From Aerococcus viridans (GTDB taxonomy: Bacteria > Bacillota > Bacilli > Lactobacillales > Aerococcaceae), in NCBI RefSeq assembly GCF_002871935.1, contig NZ_PNHQ01000029.1:1-14067 (forward strand): a stretch of 14,067 nucleotides of DNA, read 5' to 3'. Shown here piece after piece: positions 1-8,502 of this stretch (positions are counted from its first letter, which is position 1; the number at the start of each line of letters is the position of its first letter). Below the pieces are notes generated by a model. That model was not told where the DNA came from. It worked only from the letters and a program-made list of their open reading frames with translations, and did not search any database. Both the position numbers and the translations under genes were made by a program.

Positions 1-87
1 ATAATGGAAATGAATGATAAATAAAAAAACCAAGCAATCAATGATTACTTGGAAATTATTCTCATCAGTCCGATTTGACGAAGAGCC
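1..87 (+). mobile_element. Terminal fragment of an ISL3-family-like insertion sequence (outer end at 87)
   Basis: Read on the minus strand from base 87, the sequence begins GGCTCTTCGTCAAATC. This is the style of terminal inverted repeat I associate with ISL3-family elements of Lactobacillales (recalled, not searched). It aligns without gaps to the opposite window edge, which starts at 13972 with GGTTCTATGATAAATAG: 16 of the first 27 bases agree. No transposase is visible, because only the last 87 bases of the element would be inside the window. The boundary falls 24 bases past the smpB stop codon. No 8-base direct repeat can be tested, since the other end of this copy is not present. The family assignment is an inference. 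Confidence 0.45.
23..52 (-). terminator. Rho-independent terminator downstream of smpB, inside the IS-like end
   Basis: On the minus strand CCAAGTAATC and GATTGCTTGG form a 10-bp stem (one T-G wobble) around a three-base ATT loop, followed directly by seven T. The plus-strand version has a mismatch and no T run, so it works for minus-strand transcription arriving from smpB. It lies inside the putative IS end, so it may belong to the element and not to the smpB operon. Confidence 0.8.
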
Positions 88-111
88 GTTTTAATATGGG
101 TATGCTTATAC

Positions 112-582
112 TTACATTTTTAGAGCCCGTTGCGCTTCTCGCTTCATATCTTTTTCTTTTAAAGCACGACGTTTATCATATTTTTTCTTACCTTCAGCTA
201 TGCCGAGCAATACTTTTGCATAGCCACGCTTGATATAAACTTTTAGTGGCACTAAGGTATGACCTTCCCTTTGTGTCTCTTTTAATAATTTATTAATCTC
301 TGATTTCTTTAATAAAAGTTTACGTGGACGAATTGGATCATGGTTAAACATGTTACCTTGTTCAAATTCAGATATATGAACATTGTACATCCACACTTCA
401 CCTCGCTCAATTCTAGCGAAACCGTCTTTTAAATTTAAACGAGACTGGCGAACAGACTTAATTTCTGTTCCTTTTAAGACCACACCACACTCAATCGTAT
501 CTAAAATCGTATAGTCATGATTGGCTTTTCGATTACGGGCAACAACATTATCATCCTTTTGTACTTTCCTGCTTTTTGCCAT
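112..582 (-). CDS. smpB: SsrA-binding protein SmpB
   Basis: SmpB binds tmRNA (SsrA) and delivers it to stalled ribosomes for trans-translation, which tags the incomplete peptide and frees the ribosome. The 156-residue protein has the usual family length. Landmarks are the N-terminal NRKANHDY (residues 17-24), the beta-barrel core with [11 protein letters not shown] (33-43), [15 protein letters not shown] (69-83) and a basic C-terminal tail from [15 protein letters not shown] (131-145). In the family this tail becomes helical and probes the decoding centre. The ATG at 582 has GAAGGTG about 7 bases upstream. It is the last gene of an operon, 28 bases after the rnr stop. The tmRNA gene that often lies nearby is not in this window. 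An IS-like end starts 24 bases after the stop. Confidence 0.97.
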   Translation of the reverse strand: MAKSRKVQKDDNVVARNRKANHDYTILDTIECGVVLKGTEIKSVRQSRLNLKDGFARIERGEVWMYNVHISEFEQGNMFNHDPIRPRKLLLKKSEINKLLKETQREGHTLVPLKVYIKRGYAKVLLGIAEGKKKYDKRRALKEKDMKREAQRALKM

Positions 583-610
583 TTAGTCACCTTCTAATTC
601 TACAAATCAA

Positions 611-3064
611 TTATTTACGCTTACTTTGACGAATAACAAAGCTACGTTTTTGATTTGCTTTTTTATTTTTTTTATTCGATTTTTTCTTTTTATGGCCTGT
701 TTTACCGGTATGCTTTTGTTTCTTCTTATAAGGTTTATCAGAAGCAGACTTCTCACTACGTTTAGGACTACCGTCTTTTTGTTTTTCTTGCTGACGTCTA
801 CGACTTCTATTATTACCTTTACGGCCTTTATTATTCCCCCGTCCACCTTTACGTGTATTTTGACGTAGTAATGCAGATGATTCAACGTTATCTTCGCTTT
901 TTACAATGATAAAATCAATATCTCGTGTATCAGTATTCACATCGATAACTTTAACAGTTACTTTATCACCAATACGGTAAGTTTTACCCGTACGTTCACC
1001 AATCATTACTAAGTGACTTGCTACAAAGTTGTAATAGTCATCTTTTAGCATAGAAATATGCACTAGACCTTCTACTGTATTGGGTAGTTCAACGAACAAT
1101 CCAAATCCTGTTACAGAAGAGATTATTCCTTCAAACTCCATGCCAATTTTATCCAACATAAATTCAGTTTTCTTCAAACTATCTGTTTCACGCTCAGCGT
1201 CTACACTACGACGTTCCATTTTGGATGAATGCTCTGCAATATCAGATAATTTTATCTTCATTTTTTCTTGTTTTTCAGCATTAGGGCGCGCATGATCTTC
1301 ATAAAAATGAATTAAACGGTGAACAATTAAATCCGGATACCGTCGAATAGGTGAAGTAAAATGCGTATAATCTTCCGCTGCTAAACCATAATGTCCAATG
1401 GGCTCAATATCGTAATGAGCTTGTTTCATAGAGCGTAATAACATCATTGCTACAACTGGTTGGAAGGTTTCCCCTTCAACTTCACGCAAGATATCTTGGA
1501 TATCTTTTGGACGAATGGAAGATTTAGTCCCTTTGGCTACAATACCAAAAGCCGTGACAAATTCTAGGAAACTTTGCATTCTATCTTCATCCGGTTGCTC
1601 ATGGACACGATAGATAAATGGAAGGACTTTTTTTGTAAAATGACCAGCCACTGTTTCATTGGCTGATAACATGAACGATTCAATCATTTGTTCACCAACC
1701 CCGCGCTCACGCACTTCAATTGCTGTTGGATGTCCTTCATCATCTACAAGGATTTTTGCCTCACGAGAATCAAAATCGATTGCTCCTCGGCTCACACGTT
1801 TGTTATATAGAATTTCGTGTAAGCTAGCCATATTCTCAAGCATATCAGTAATTTCACTATATTTTTCTCGCAATGCCTGATCTTTGTCCGTAATTATCGC
1901 ATTCACATCGTTATAAGTCATTCTGTAATCAGAATGGATAATAGACGGATGGATATCGTAATTAATGACACCACCATTATGATCAATTTCCATAATAGCT
2001 GACATAGTTAAACGGTCAACATTTGGATGTAATGAACAAATTCCGTTAGAAAGTCGTTGCGGTAACATGGGCACTACTCTGTCAGTAAGGTACACTGAAG
2101 TACCACGTTCATAAGCTTCCTTATCCATAGGAGAACCTTCTGTCACATAATAAGAGACATCAGCAATATGCACGCCAAGCTGATAATGGCCATTTGGTAA
2201 TATACTCAATGATATGGCATCATCCAAGTCTTTAGCATCTGCACCGTCAATTGTAATCGTTAATAGGTCACGGTGGTCTTTCCGGCCTTGTAGGTCATTA
2301 TTCGATATTGATTCTGGCACTTCATTCGCATGCGCTAAAACTTCCTCAGAAAACTCATGTGGAATCTCAAACATATTTAGGATTGCGAGTATGTCTACAC
2401 CAGGTTCATCTTTATGGCCAATTTGTTGAATAACGTTGCCGGCAACAGCGAAAGGATGTTGATCGTCTGGATAGTCGACTAAATCAACAACAACAATTTC
2501 CCCTTCAACTGGATGTAATCCGTCTGGCTTAACTAAAGCAGTTAAATTATCATAACCATGGTTCTGTGGTTTCACGCTACCTATAAAGCCAGTATCAACT
2601 TTATCTTGATCATTAAAAGGCGTAAACTCTCCTGTTAATCTTGTTGTATGTCGAACGAGTACTTCAGCAATTTCCCCTTCTGCAGATTTATCATTCGCTA
2701 GGTGTGCTTCTTTAGTAACTTTTACCTTCACTTCATCATTTTGTAATGCGCCGTTCGTTTTTCCCTTACCAATAAAGATATCTTTTTCAAGTTCGTCAGT
2801 TTTAACAAAGCCGAATCCTCGTGCATTTTGGGTAAAAACTCCAGTATAATAGCGTTTATTTTGTTTTAGGCTCAAAGTACCGTTACTAGTAATCGCGATC
2901 TCTCCTACTTGTTCTAATTGTGCAATTGCTTTTACCAAATCAGCAAAATCGTCAGCCTGGTCATAAGACAAGGCTTGACTTAATGTCTGTGCTGTATATT
3001 TTTTTGAAGAATCTGCTAATTCGGCAAGCAGCTCTTTTTTCATATAATTTATTTTTCTACTCAC
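611..3064 (-). CDS. rnr: Ribonuclease R (3'-5' exoribonuclease, RNB family)
   Basis: RNase R degrades structured RNA processively from the 3' end and is a partner of SmpB/tmRNA in removing defective mRNAs. The 817-residue protein shows an N-terminal winged-helix-like part (1-60), cold-shock/OB domains (about 70-215, with ARGFGFV at 81-87) and the RNB catalytic domain (about 260-590). Its motif IDGADAKDLDDA (272-283) carries the expected metal-binding aspartates D273, D279, D281 and D282. YTHFTSPIRRYPDLIVHR (566-583) is the RNB C-terminal signature, and an S1 domain lies at about 643-720. A very basic, low-complexity tail (about 735-817) ends the protein. The start is GTG (3062-3064), because GGGAG sits 7 bases upstream. 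The next ATG at 3043 has no good binding site. The Shine-Dalgarno is formed by the stop region of the esterase gene, 4 bases away, which suggests translational coupling. Confidence 0.96.
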   Translation of the reverse strand: MSRKINYMKKELLAELADSSKKYTAQTLSQALSYDQADDFADLVKAIAQLEQVGEIAITSNGTLSLKQNKRYYTGVFTQNARGFGFVKTDELEKDIFIGKGKTNGALQNDEVKVKVTKEAHLANDKSAEGEIAEVLVRHTTRLTGEFTPFNDQDKVDTGFIGSVKPQNHGYDNLTALVKPDGLHPVEGEIVVVDLVDYPDDQHPFAVAGNVIQQIGHKDEPGVDILAILNMFEIPHEFSEEVLAHANEVPESISNNDLQGRKDHRDLLTITIDGADAKDLDDAISLSILPNGHYQLGVHIADVSYYVTEGSPMDKEAYERGTSVYLTDRVVPMLPQRLSNGICSLHPNVDRLTMSAIMEIDHNGGVINYDIHPSIIHSDYRMTYNDVNAIITDKDQALREKYSEITDMLENMASLHEILYNKRVSRGAIDFDSREAKILVDDEGHPTAIEVRERGVGEQMIESFMLSANETVAGHFTKKVLPFIYRVHEQPDEDRMQSFLEFVTAFGIVAKGTKSSIRPKDIQDILREVEGETFQPVVAMMLLRSMKQAHYDIEPIGHYGLAAEDYTHFTSPIRRYPDLIVHRLIHFYEDHARPNAEKQEKMKIKLSDIAEHSSKMERRSVDAERETDSLKKTEFMLDKIGMEFEGIISSVTGFGLFVELPNTVEGLVHISMLKDDYYNFVASHLVMIGERTGKTYRIGDKVTVKVIDVNTDTRDIDFIIVKSEDNVESSALLRQNTRKGGRGNNKGRKGNNRSRRRQQEKQKDGSPKRSEKSASDKPYKKKQKHTGKTGHKKKKSNKKNKKANQKRSFVIRQSKRK

Positions 3065-3068
3065 TATT

Positions 3069-3827
3069 TCACTCCCAATTTAGGTTGGTTAAAAATTCTA
3101 TAACTGTATCTTCAAATTCATGATGATACTTTCCGACAGTAATGACATGTGTTGCTGAATTAAAGGTGCTCAAATGAACAGGCGCAGTGGTAATAGTATC
3201 TGCTAACTGTCCACCAGCTGTCGGGTCTACTAATTCATCTTTACCAGATGCGGCAATGTAGAAAGGCACTTTCAATTCAACTAATCGTTCTCTTATTTTT
3301 TGGTTCATTGCTTGGATTCCAGTAAGTGTAGCATGTAATTGTTTGGATAATTGGTTTTCTCTTTGATTAATTTCTTCTTGTGTTTTCCCGGCATATTTTA
3401 GTACTTGCTTAGCATATGTCATAAATGATGTTGGTACATTCGATTCAATAATTGATTGGTCTGTTACAATTGGAGAATTAAATACACCGCCACCAATCGC
3501 TGGATTATTTAAAATGACTGAAGTAGCCACTGATCCTCCTAAAGATAGTCCAAAGACAGCAATATTTTTATAACCTTTTTCAATCATAAAATTATAAGCA
3601 TTTTGTCCATCTTGTAACCAAGCATCAGGGTTACCTTCTTTAACTAGGTCGAAAACATCCATAGTAGCATGACCAGTTAAATGCGGTGCATAAACAGTAT
3701 AGCCTTCTCTATTTAAACGACGCCCCAACATGCGCACATCGTTAGCGCTTCCTGTATATGCATGAAAAAGGATAACCGCTCTTTCATCTCCTTCAAAGAA
3801 AAACGGTTCTGGTATTTTTGTTTGCAT
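3069..3827 (-). CDS. est: Carboxylesterase (alpha/beta hydrolase, Est30-like)
   Basis: A 252-residue cytoplasmic alpha/beta hydrolase of the small carboxylesterase / monoacylglycerol-lipase-like group that often sits between secG and rnr in Firmicutes. The nucleophile elbow is GLSLGG (93-98) with S95. Likely partners are D197 (in GKDELVDP) and H227 (in ATHVI), and the oxyanion-side motif is HAYTGS (22-27). This spacing agrees with the known Est30 triad. The physiological substrate is not evident; short-chain esters are the family activity. No signal peptide is seen. ATG at 3827 is the only sensible start, since an in-frame stop lies a few codons upstream, although its binding site (GAGAGTGG) is mediocre. 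It is the first gene of the est-rnr-smpB unit. The symbol est is generic. Confidence 0.88.
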   Translation of the reverse strand: MQTKIPEPFFFEGDERAVILFHAYTGSANDVRMLGRRLNREGYTVYAPHLTGHATMDVFDLVKEGNPDAWLQDGQNAYNFMIEKGYKNIAVFGLSLGGSVATSVILNNPAIGGGVFNSPIVTDQSIIESNVPTSFMTYAKQVLKYAGKTQEEINQRENQLSKQLHATLTGIQAMNQKIRERLVELKVPFYIAASGKDELVDPTAGGQLADTITTAPVHLSTFNSATHVITVGKYHHEFEDTVIEFLTNLNWE

Positions 3828-3867
3828 GAATAATCCACTCTCAATCTTCGTATATTATCATCATTTA

Positions 3868-3896
3868 TATATAATGACTTCGCTATTTCATTGTAA
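3868..3896 (-). promoter_or_regulatory. Candidate promoter for est-rnr-smpB
   Basis: On the minus strand TTACAA (plus 3891-3896) is followed after 17 bases by TATATA (plus 3868-3873). Transcription would start near 3861, leaving a leader of about 34 bases before the esterase ATG. It lies downstream of the secG terminator, so the operon needs a start here. The region is AT-rich, so chance matches are possible. Confidence 0.45.
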
Positions 3897-3950
3897 GTTT
3901 TATTCGTATTTAAATCAATTAATTGCATTAGTCTGTTCAACTAAAGGACA

Positions 3951-3979
3951 TAAAAATAGCGGCTCTATATTAGAACCGC
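3951..3979 (-). terminator. Rho-independent terminator after secG
   Basis: On the minus strand GCGGTTCTA and TAGAGCCGC pair over 9 bp (one T-G wobble) around an ATA loop, followed by TATTTTTA. It begins 7 bases after the secG stop and separates secG from the esterase operon. Confidence 0.75.
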
Positions 3980-3986
3980 CCTAATT

Positions 3987-4220
3987 TCATGAAGATAAGT
4001 TTGCTAATAGTAAGGCAATCACCATAAATGCAACACCTAAAATGATTGTAAATCGATTTAAAACAGCTTCAAATCCGCGTGCTTTTTTCTTTTTACCAAA
4101 CATTGCATCGCCTCCACCAGTTAGATTGCTTGCACTATTGCCTTTTGAAGGTTGTGCAACAACTACTAGTATAAGTAAAAAAGCGATAATAATCAGAATG
4201 GTTAATAATATATTATACAA
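3987..4220 (-). CDS. secG: Preprotein translocase subunit SecG
   Basis: SecG is the small, non-essential subunit of the SecYEG export channel in the cytoplasmic membrane. The 77-residue protein has the family architecture: a first membrane helix at about 3-22, a cytoplasmic loop with QPSKG (23-27), SNLTGGGDAMFGKKK (31-45) and ARGFEAVLNRFT (47-58), then a second helix at about 58-74. The start is TTG (4218-4220). GGAGGGG lies 6-7 bases upstream, and no ATG or GTG exists between it and the upstream in-frame stop. The N-terminus MYNILLT is typical of the family. The gene is transcribed alone, with its own promoter and terminator. Confidence 0.95.
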   Translation of the reverse strand: MYNILLTILIIIAFLLILVVVAQPSKGNSASNLTGGGDAMFGKKKKARGFEAVLNRFTIILGVAFMVIALLLANLSS

Positions 4221-4250
4221 AAGATACCCCTCCGTTTTATTGTCCTTGTT

Positions 4251-4279
4251 ATTCTACCACAAGTAATCTTTTCATACAA
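4251..4279 (-). promoter_or_regulatory. Candidate secG promoter (extended -10)
   Basis: On the minus strand TAGAAT (plus 4251-4256) is preceded by TGG, giving the extended -10 form TGnTAGAAT. A weak TTGTAT lies 17 bases further upstream (plus 4274-4279). It sits between the oppF terminator and the secG ribosome binding site, where a promoter is expected. Confidence 0.5.
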
Positions 4280-4285
4280 TTATAG

Positions 4286-4317
4286 CAAAAGAAAAAGGCA
4301 ACCGAAGTCACCTTTTT
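4286..4317 (-). terminator. Rho-independent terminator of the oppBCDF operon
   Basis: Minus strand: AAAAAGGTGAC pairs with GTTGCCTTTTT (11 bp, two G-T wobbles) around a C(TTCG)G tetraloop, and the T-rich arm continues as TTTTTCTTTT. The wobbles become mismatches on the plus strand, so the signal is best for minus-strand transcripts. It starts 8 bases after the oppF stop. Confidence 0.88.
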
Positions 4318-4324
4318 CAAAAGT

Positions 4325-5275
4325 TTATTTATCTTGATTTGCACGCATTTCTTTATATAATTCAACTTCATTTGGTGAACAATATACAAAGTGATTTGGA
4401 GCTATTTCAACCATTTGCTCATCCCCTTTGAAAGGTTCATGGTTATATGTAATCCGTTGACGGTTACGTTCATATATCGGATCTGGCAATGGAATTGCAG
4501 ATAAAAGACTTTTCGTATACGGATGCAAACCGTGGTAATACAATTCATCAGCATCAGCAAGTTCAACTATTTTACCCATATACATTACTGCAATACGATC
4601 AGAAATATATTTAACCATCGAAAGGTCATGGGCAATGAATAGGAAAGTTAAACCAAAGTCTTCTTGTAATTCTTCAAGTAAATTTACTACTTGGGCTTGA
4701 ATTGACACATCAAGCGCTGATATAGGCTCATCTGCCACGATCATTTTTGGTGCCACTGCTAATGCACGTGCAATACCAATACGTTGACGTTGTCCACCTG
4801 AGAACTCATGTGGGTAACGTGTAGCGTGTTGCGGGTTCAAACCTACTTGTTCTAATAATTCAGCAACTCTCGCTTTACGTTCCGCTTTATTTTTGACTAA
4901 GCCATGGATTTCAAGTCCTTCAGCAATAATGTCTTCAACCTTCATACGAGGGTTTAAAGATGCATATGGATCTTGAAAGATCATTTGGATATCTTTACGG
5001 AAGTCCAACATATCGTGGCGACTTTTTAATGAAGCAATATCTTTACCTTCAAAAATAATTTCGCCTGAAGTTGGTTGGTAAAGTCGCATTACCGCACGCC
5101 CAGTTGTTGTTTTTCCTGAACCAGACTCACCTACTAAACCAAATGTTTCTCCTTTTAAAATATCAAAAGAGATATCATCAATTGCACGTACTTCACCTTT
5201 TGATCCTTCATTAAAATATTGTTTTAAATTTCTAACTTTTAAGATCGGTTCTTGCTCATTAGCCAATTGAATCAT
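4325..5275 (-). CDS. oppF: Oligopeptide ABC transporter ATP-binding protein OppF
   Basis: One of the two ATPases that power peptide import through OppBC. Over 316 residues it has Walker A GESGSGKT (49-56), Q-loop Q101, ABC signature SGGQ (159-162), Walker B with ADEP (181-184, E183) and the H-loop histidine H216. The C-terminal oligopeptide/dipeptide extension includes [18 protein letters not shown] (249-266). It is the last gene of the operon and overlaps the end of oppD. The start is uncertain: AAAGGAG abuts the ATG at 5275 with no spacing, whereas a TTG four codons in (5264-5266) lies 9 bases from the same site. The real protein may therefore be 313 residues long. The longest form is given here. 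Confidence 0.95.
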   Translation of the reverse strand: MIQLANEQEPILKVRNLKQYFNEGSKGEVRAIDDISFDILKGETFGLVGESGSGKTTTGRAVMRLYQPTSGEIIFEGKDIASLKSRHDMLDFRKDIQMIFQDPYASLNPRMKVEDIIAEGLEIHGLVKNKAERKARVAELLEQVGLNPQHATRYPHEFSGGQRQRIGIARALAVAPKMIVADEPISALDVSIQAQVVNLLEELQEDFGLTFLFIAHDLSMVKYISDRIAVMYMGKIVELADADELYYHGLHPYTKSLLSAIPLPDPIYERNRQRITYNHEPFKGDEQMVEIAPNHFVYCSPNEVELYKEMRANQDK

Positions 5276-6440
5276 CTCCTTTCATATTCCCTTCACCTGT
5301 GGTAATTACACCTTCAGGATCTGAAGATGTGATGACTTCAGTATGTTCATCTAATGTTACATGAGGCGCTCCATCATTATAACCTTCAGGAATAATACCT
5401 TTTGATAGACTTTCAAAGATTTTATAACGTCGTTGAATTTCAGCTGGTGCTTCTACGGCAGGAGCATCTGGGTGTAGTAACCAAGTTGCTGCTGCATGGG
5501 TAGACGATACTTGGAATAATGGCGGTTCTTCCTCGTAATCAATTTCCATCGCATAGTCAGAGCGTAGTGCAAAGGCATCCCCTTTAGGTGGGTCTAACAA
5601 GTCTGGTGGTGTACCAGGAATTGAAACCAATTTCCCAGCAATATCTAGTGTAGGCATTGAACCGATTAACCCCCATGTATATGGATGTTGTGGATTAAAG
5701 AAGATTTCATCTACGTCACCATATTCCACAATTTTACCTGCATACATTACAGCTACACGATCTGCAACGTTAGCTACCACACCCAAGTCATGTGTAATAA
5801 AAATGATTGAAGTATCAATTTTATTTTGTAATTCTTTCATCAATTCAAGTATTTGCGCTTGAATAGTCACATCTAACGCAGTTGTTGGCTCATCCGCAAT
5901 TAAGATACGCGGATTACATGCCAAAGCAATTGCAATAACGATACGTTGTCTTTGTCCACCTGAAAATTGATGTGGGTAATGATCCATACGTTCATGTGCG
6001 TTAGGAATACCAACCAATTCTAGTAGTTCTTCTGCTCTCGCATATGCTTCTTTTTTAGATTTATCTTGATGCAAGATAATTGGTTCAGCAATTTGTTTAC
6101 CAATTATCATAGTAGGATTTAATGACGTCATCGGATCTTGGAAGATCATGGCAACATCTTTACCACGGATATCTTGCATTTCCTTTTCTGACTTTTTCAA
6201 TAAGTCTTCACCGTTAAAAAGGATTTCTCCACCTTTAATATCAGCATTATTAGCTAATAAACGCATGATTGTACGAACTGTTACAGACTTACCTGAACCA
6301 GATTCACCCACGATTGCTAACGTTTCTCCATGTTTCAAGTCAAAGTTTACTTTACGAATGGCTTGAACATCACCAGAATACGTTTTGAAATTAATTTCTA
6401 AATCTTTTACTTCTAAAATGTTTTCTGTTTTATTACTCAA
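5259..6440 (-). CDS. oppD: Oligopeptide ABC transporter ATP-binding protein OppD
   Basis: Partner ATPase of OppF in the peptide importer, on the cytoplasmic side of the membrane. Motifs in the 393 residues: Walker A GESGSGKS (45-52), Q-loop Q101, signature SGGQ (160-163), Walker B ILIADEP (179-185) and H-loop H217. The C-terminal peptide-transporter domain holds [20 protein letters not shown] (274-293) and [10 protein letters not shown] (318-327), the form usual in Lactobacillales. The cysteine cluster of some OppD/DppD proteins is not present. The acidic C-terminal tail (about 350-393) looks poorly conserved. The start is TTG at 6440. It follows an in-frame TGA three codons upstream and has AAGGAG 10 bases away, overlapping the oppC stop codon. 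The gap to oppC is 14 bases. Confidence 0.96.
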   Translation of the reverse strand: MSNKTENILEVKDLEINFKTYSGDVQAIRKVNFDLKHGETLAIVGESGSGKSVTVRTIMRLLANNADIKGGEILFNGEDLLKKSEKEMQDIRGKDVAMIFQDPMTSLNPTMIIGKQIAEPIILHQDKSKKEAYARAEELLELVGIPNAHERMDHYPHQFSGGQRQRIVIAIALACNPRILIADEPTTALDVTIQAQILELMKELQNKIDTSIIFITHDLGVVANVADRVAVMYAGKIVEYGDVDEIFFNPQHPYTWGLIGSMPTLDIAGKLVSIPGTPPDLLDPPKGDAFALRSDYAMEIDYEEEPPLFQVSSTHAAATWLLHPDAPAVEAPAEIQRRYKIFESLSKGIIPEGYNDGAPHVTLDEHTEVITSSDPEGVITTGEGNMKGDDSIG

Positions 6441-6454
6441 TTCTGCTCAACTCC

Positions 6455-7495
6455 TTAATCATTCGTTTTTGGATCTAGAGCATCACGCAAACCATTTGCT
6501 AACATATTGAATGCAATCATCACAATACAGATTACACCCGCTGGGTACCACATTAAATGAGGTAAGAATCTAAATGTCTTATATCCATCATTAATCAATG
6601 TACCTAAAGAAGCATTTGGTGCTGGAATACCTAAACCGATGAAACTCAAGAACGCTTCGAAGAAAATCGCAGACGGAATCGAGAATACTGTTTGGATAAT
6701 TATAATACCTGACAAGTTAGGTAAGATATGACGGAAGGAAATCTTCCATGGAGATTCACCTAAAGAACGGGCAGCCAAGATATACTCTTGATTTTTAATT
6801 TTCATCGTTTGCGCACGTATTACACGCGCCATCGAAATCCACTCTGTAATAGCTAGAGCGATAATAATTGACATGATACCTGGTTGTAATACTAATAACA
6901 TTAGAATAACGATAACCAAGTTTGGCACTCCTGAAAGAATTTCCAAGAAACGCATCATGATATTATCAATTCTACCGCCATTCCAACCTGAAATAATACC
7001 ATAAGGCACTCCAATTAATAGGTTAAATAAAGCGGCCATCATACCAATAAATAAAGATACACGCGTACCGTATAAGATACGAGATAGTAAGTCTCGTCCT
7101 AAAGCATCAGTACCTAAATAATAATATACGCCTTCAGGTACATTGGTAGTTGCATATTGATCAACAGCCGTACCTGCAACTTCAGACTTACCATCAAACC
7201 ATGCCAAGTTTTCTAATCCAGGAATTTTTGGTGGTAAATTGGCAAATGCAACGTTTTGAGCATTAGGATCAGCAGGTGCAATTACCGGTGCTAAAATGGC
7301 TAATATAATGACAATAATTAATACGATTAAAGACACAATTGCTACCTTATTTTTCTTTAATCGACGCCATGAATCTTGAAGAAAGTTTAGTGATTCTCCA
7401 GCAATTTGCTCACGTTCAGCAATATGGTCATGTTGTTTAGCAGGACGGAATTTTTCAGCGGCAATTTTTTGATATGTTTGATTATTTTCAGCCAT
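6455..7495 (-). CDS. oppC: Oligopeptide ABC transporter permease OppC
   Basis: Second membrane channel subunit of the peptide importer. The chosen start (ATG 7493-7495) gives 346 residues. AAGGAGGG lies 7 bases upstream, and the start comes one base after the oppB stop. A longer frame from 7513 would place this binding site inside the coding sequence. A soluble N-terminus (about 1-50) precedes a first membrane helix (about 51-74). An extracytoplasmic loop leads to GTDALGRDLLSR (128-139), typical of OppC/DppC. The EAA loop that docks on the ATPases is around EYILAARSLGESPW (237-250), ending RHILPN. Further hydrophobic segments reach the C-terminal LDPKTND. Confidence 0.96.
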   Translation of the reverse strand: MAENNQTYQKIAAEKFRPAKQHDHIAEREQIAGESLNFLQDSWRRLKKNKVAIVSLIVLIIVIILAILAPVIAPADPNAQNVAFANLPPKIPGLENLAWFDGKSEVAGTAVDQYATTNVPEGVYYYLGTDALGRDLLSRILYGTRVSLFIGMMAALFNLLIGVPYGIISGWNGGRIDNIMMRFLEILSGVPNLVIVILMLLVLQPGIMSIIIALAITEWISMARVIRAQTMKIKNQEYILAARSLGESPWKISFRHILPNLSGIIIIQTVFSIPSAIFFEAFLSFIGLGIPAPNASLGTLINDGYKTFRFLPHLMWYPAGVICIVMIAFNMLANGLRDALDPKTND

Positions 7496-7496
7496 C

Positions 7497-8441
7497 TTAT
7501 TTCCCTCCTTCATTACTTACACGAATACGTGGATCAACGATACCATATAAAACATCAACAATTAATAACATAGCTACTAACATGAATGAATATAAAATTG
7601 TAATACCCATGATTGTTGGATAGTCATTTGTTTGGATTGATTTCACAAACTGCTCACCAATACCAGGAATTGCGTAGATATTTTCTACTACCATTGAACC
7701 TGTCATTAAAGCAACTGTTAAAGGCCCTAATAATGTCAGTAATGGAATTAACGCATTACGTACACCATGTTTAAATGCCACAGCCGTTTTGCTTAAACCT
7801 TTAGCACGAGCTAATTCAATATAGTCTGAATTCAAAACATCTACCATCTCGGTACGGATGAATCGGCTTGAATCGGCTAATGGCGAAATTGCCAAAGCTA
7901 AGGTTGGTAATACTGTTGCTGCAAAAGAACCATTCCATAATGCAATTGGGAACCAACCTAATTGAACCGCAAATACTAATTGTAGTAATACAGCAAAAAC
8001 GAAGTTAGGAATAGAACGTCCTAAAATGGCCACAAAGGTTGCTGTTGAGTCAATCCATGTATTTTTATACATAGCAGAAATTACACCTAATACTATACCA
8101 AATAATGTACCGAATATAATTGCTTGACCACCCAATTGTAACGATGGCCCAATACGACTACTTAATAATTCAGTAACTGGTGTATTCGAGAATTGGAAGG
8201 ATACACCTAAATCACCTGTAAAGACACCTAACATGTAACGTGCGTATTGGACGATTACTGGATCATTTAAACCATAACGTTCGTTCATAATAATGATTTG
8301 CTCCGCTGATAACCGATCCTCATTCTGGAATGGTGTACCTGGAAGTAGTTTCATTAAGAAAAATGTAATTGTTGCAATCAGAAATATTGTTAAGAACATA
8401 TAAAATACTCTTCGAAGTAAATATTTGTAATACGATTTCAA
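7497..8441 (-). CDS. oppB: Oligopeptide ABC transporter permease OppB
   Basis: First membrane channel subunit and first gene of the oppBCDF operon. The 314 residues show the OppB N-terminal pattern YLLRRVFYM followed by a helix (about 12-32) and the motif LLPGTPF (32-38). The permease domain has an EAA loop at DYIELARAKGLSKTAV (206-221) with KHGVRNALIP (224-233), then the ENIYAIPGIGEQFVKSI stretch (253-269) and a C-terminal VDPRIRV (302-308). The start is TTG (8439-8441): GGAGGTG lies 7 bases upstream and no ATG is near. Its 3' end carries the binding site for oppC, so the two permeases are probably translationally coupled. Confidence 0.96.
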   Translation of the reverse strand: MKSYYKYLLRRVFYMFLTIFLIATITFFLMKLLPGTPFQNEDRLSAEQIIIMNERYGLNDPVIVQYARYMLGVFTGDLGVSFQFSNTPVTELLSSRIGPSLQLGGQAIIFGTLFGIVLGVISAMYKNTWIDSTATFVAILGRSIPNFVFAVLLQLVFAVQLGWFPIALWNGSFAATVLPTLALAISPLADSSRFIRTEMVDVLNSDYIELARAKGLSKTAVAFKHGVRNALIPLLTLLGPLTVALMTGSMVVENIYAIPGIGEQFVKSIQTNDYPTIMGITILYSFMLVAMLLIVDVLYGIVDPRIRVSNEGGK

Positions 8442-8443
8442 AT

Positions 8444-8472
8444 TGCTTCACCTCCTATATTGTGTTAAATTA
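8444..8472 (+). promoter_or_regulatory. Weak candidate promoter for the DUF3899-like gene
   Basis: TTGCTT (8444-8449), a 17-base spacer and TAAATT (8467-8472) preceded by TGT, an extended -10 form. Transcription would begin near 8479, about 24 bases before the ATG. Both hexamers match the consensus at only 4 of 6 positions, and the -35 box overlaps the oppB ribosome binding site region. Confidence 0.3.
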
Positions 8473-8502
8473 TTGACATCTCTGAAAGGATTTGATCTAT
8501 CA

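Noticed and set aside
61..72. Minus-strand CTGATGAG looks like a hammerhead ribozyme core
   Set aside because: The GAAA core and flanking stems are absent; the match is within the IS-like end and is a short chance motif.
607..885. A 92-codon minus-strand frame and an opposing 80-codon frame over the rnr 3' end
   Set aside because: They are by-products of the lysine-rich repetitive tail of RNase R.
3713..3940. A 75-codon minus-strand frame upstream of the esterase whose middle looks faintly like a helix-turn-helix
   Set aside because: It overlaps the start of the esterase gene by over 110 bases in another frame, covers the likely promoter, and has no good ribosome binding site.
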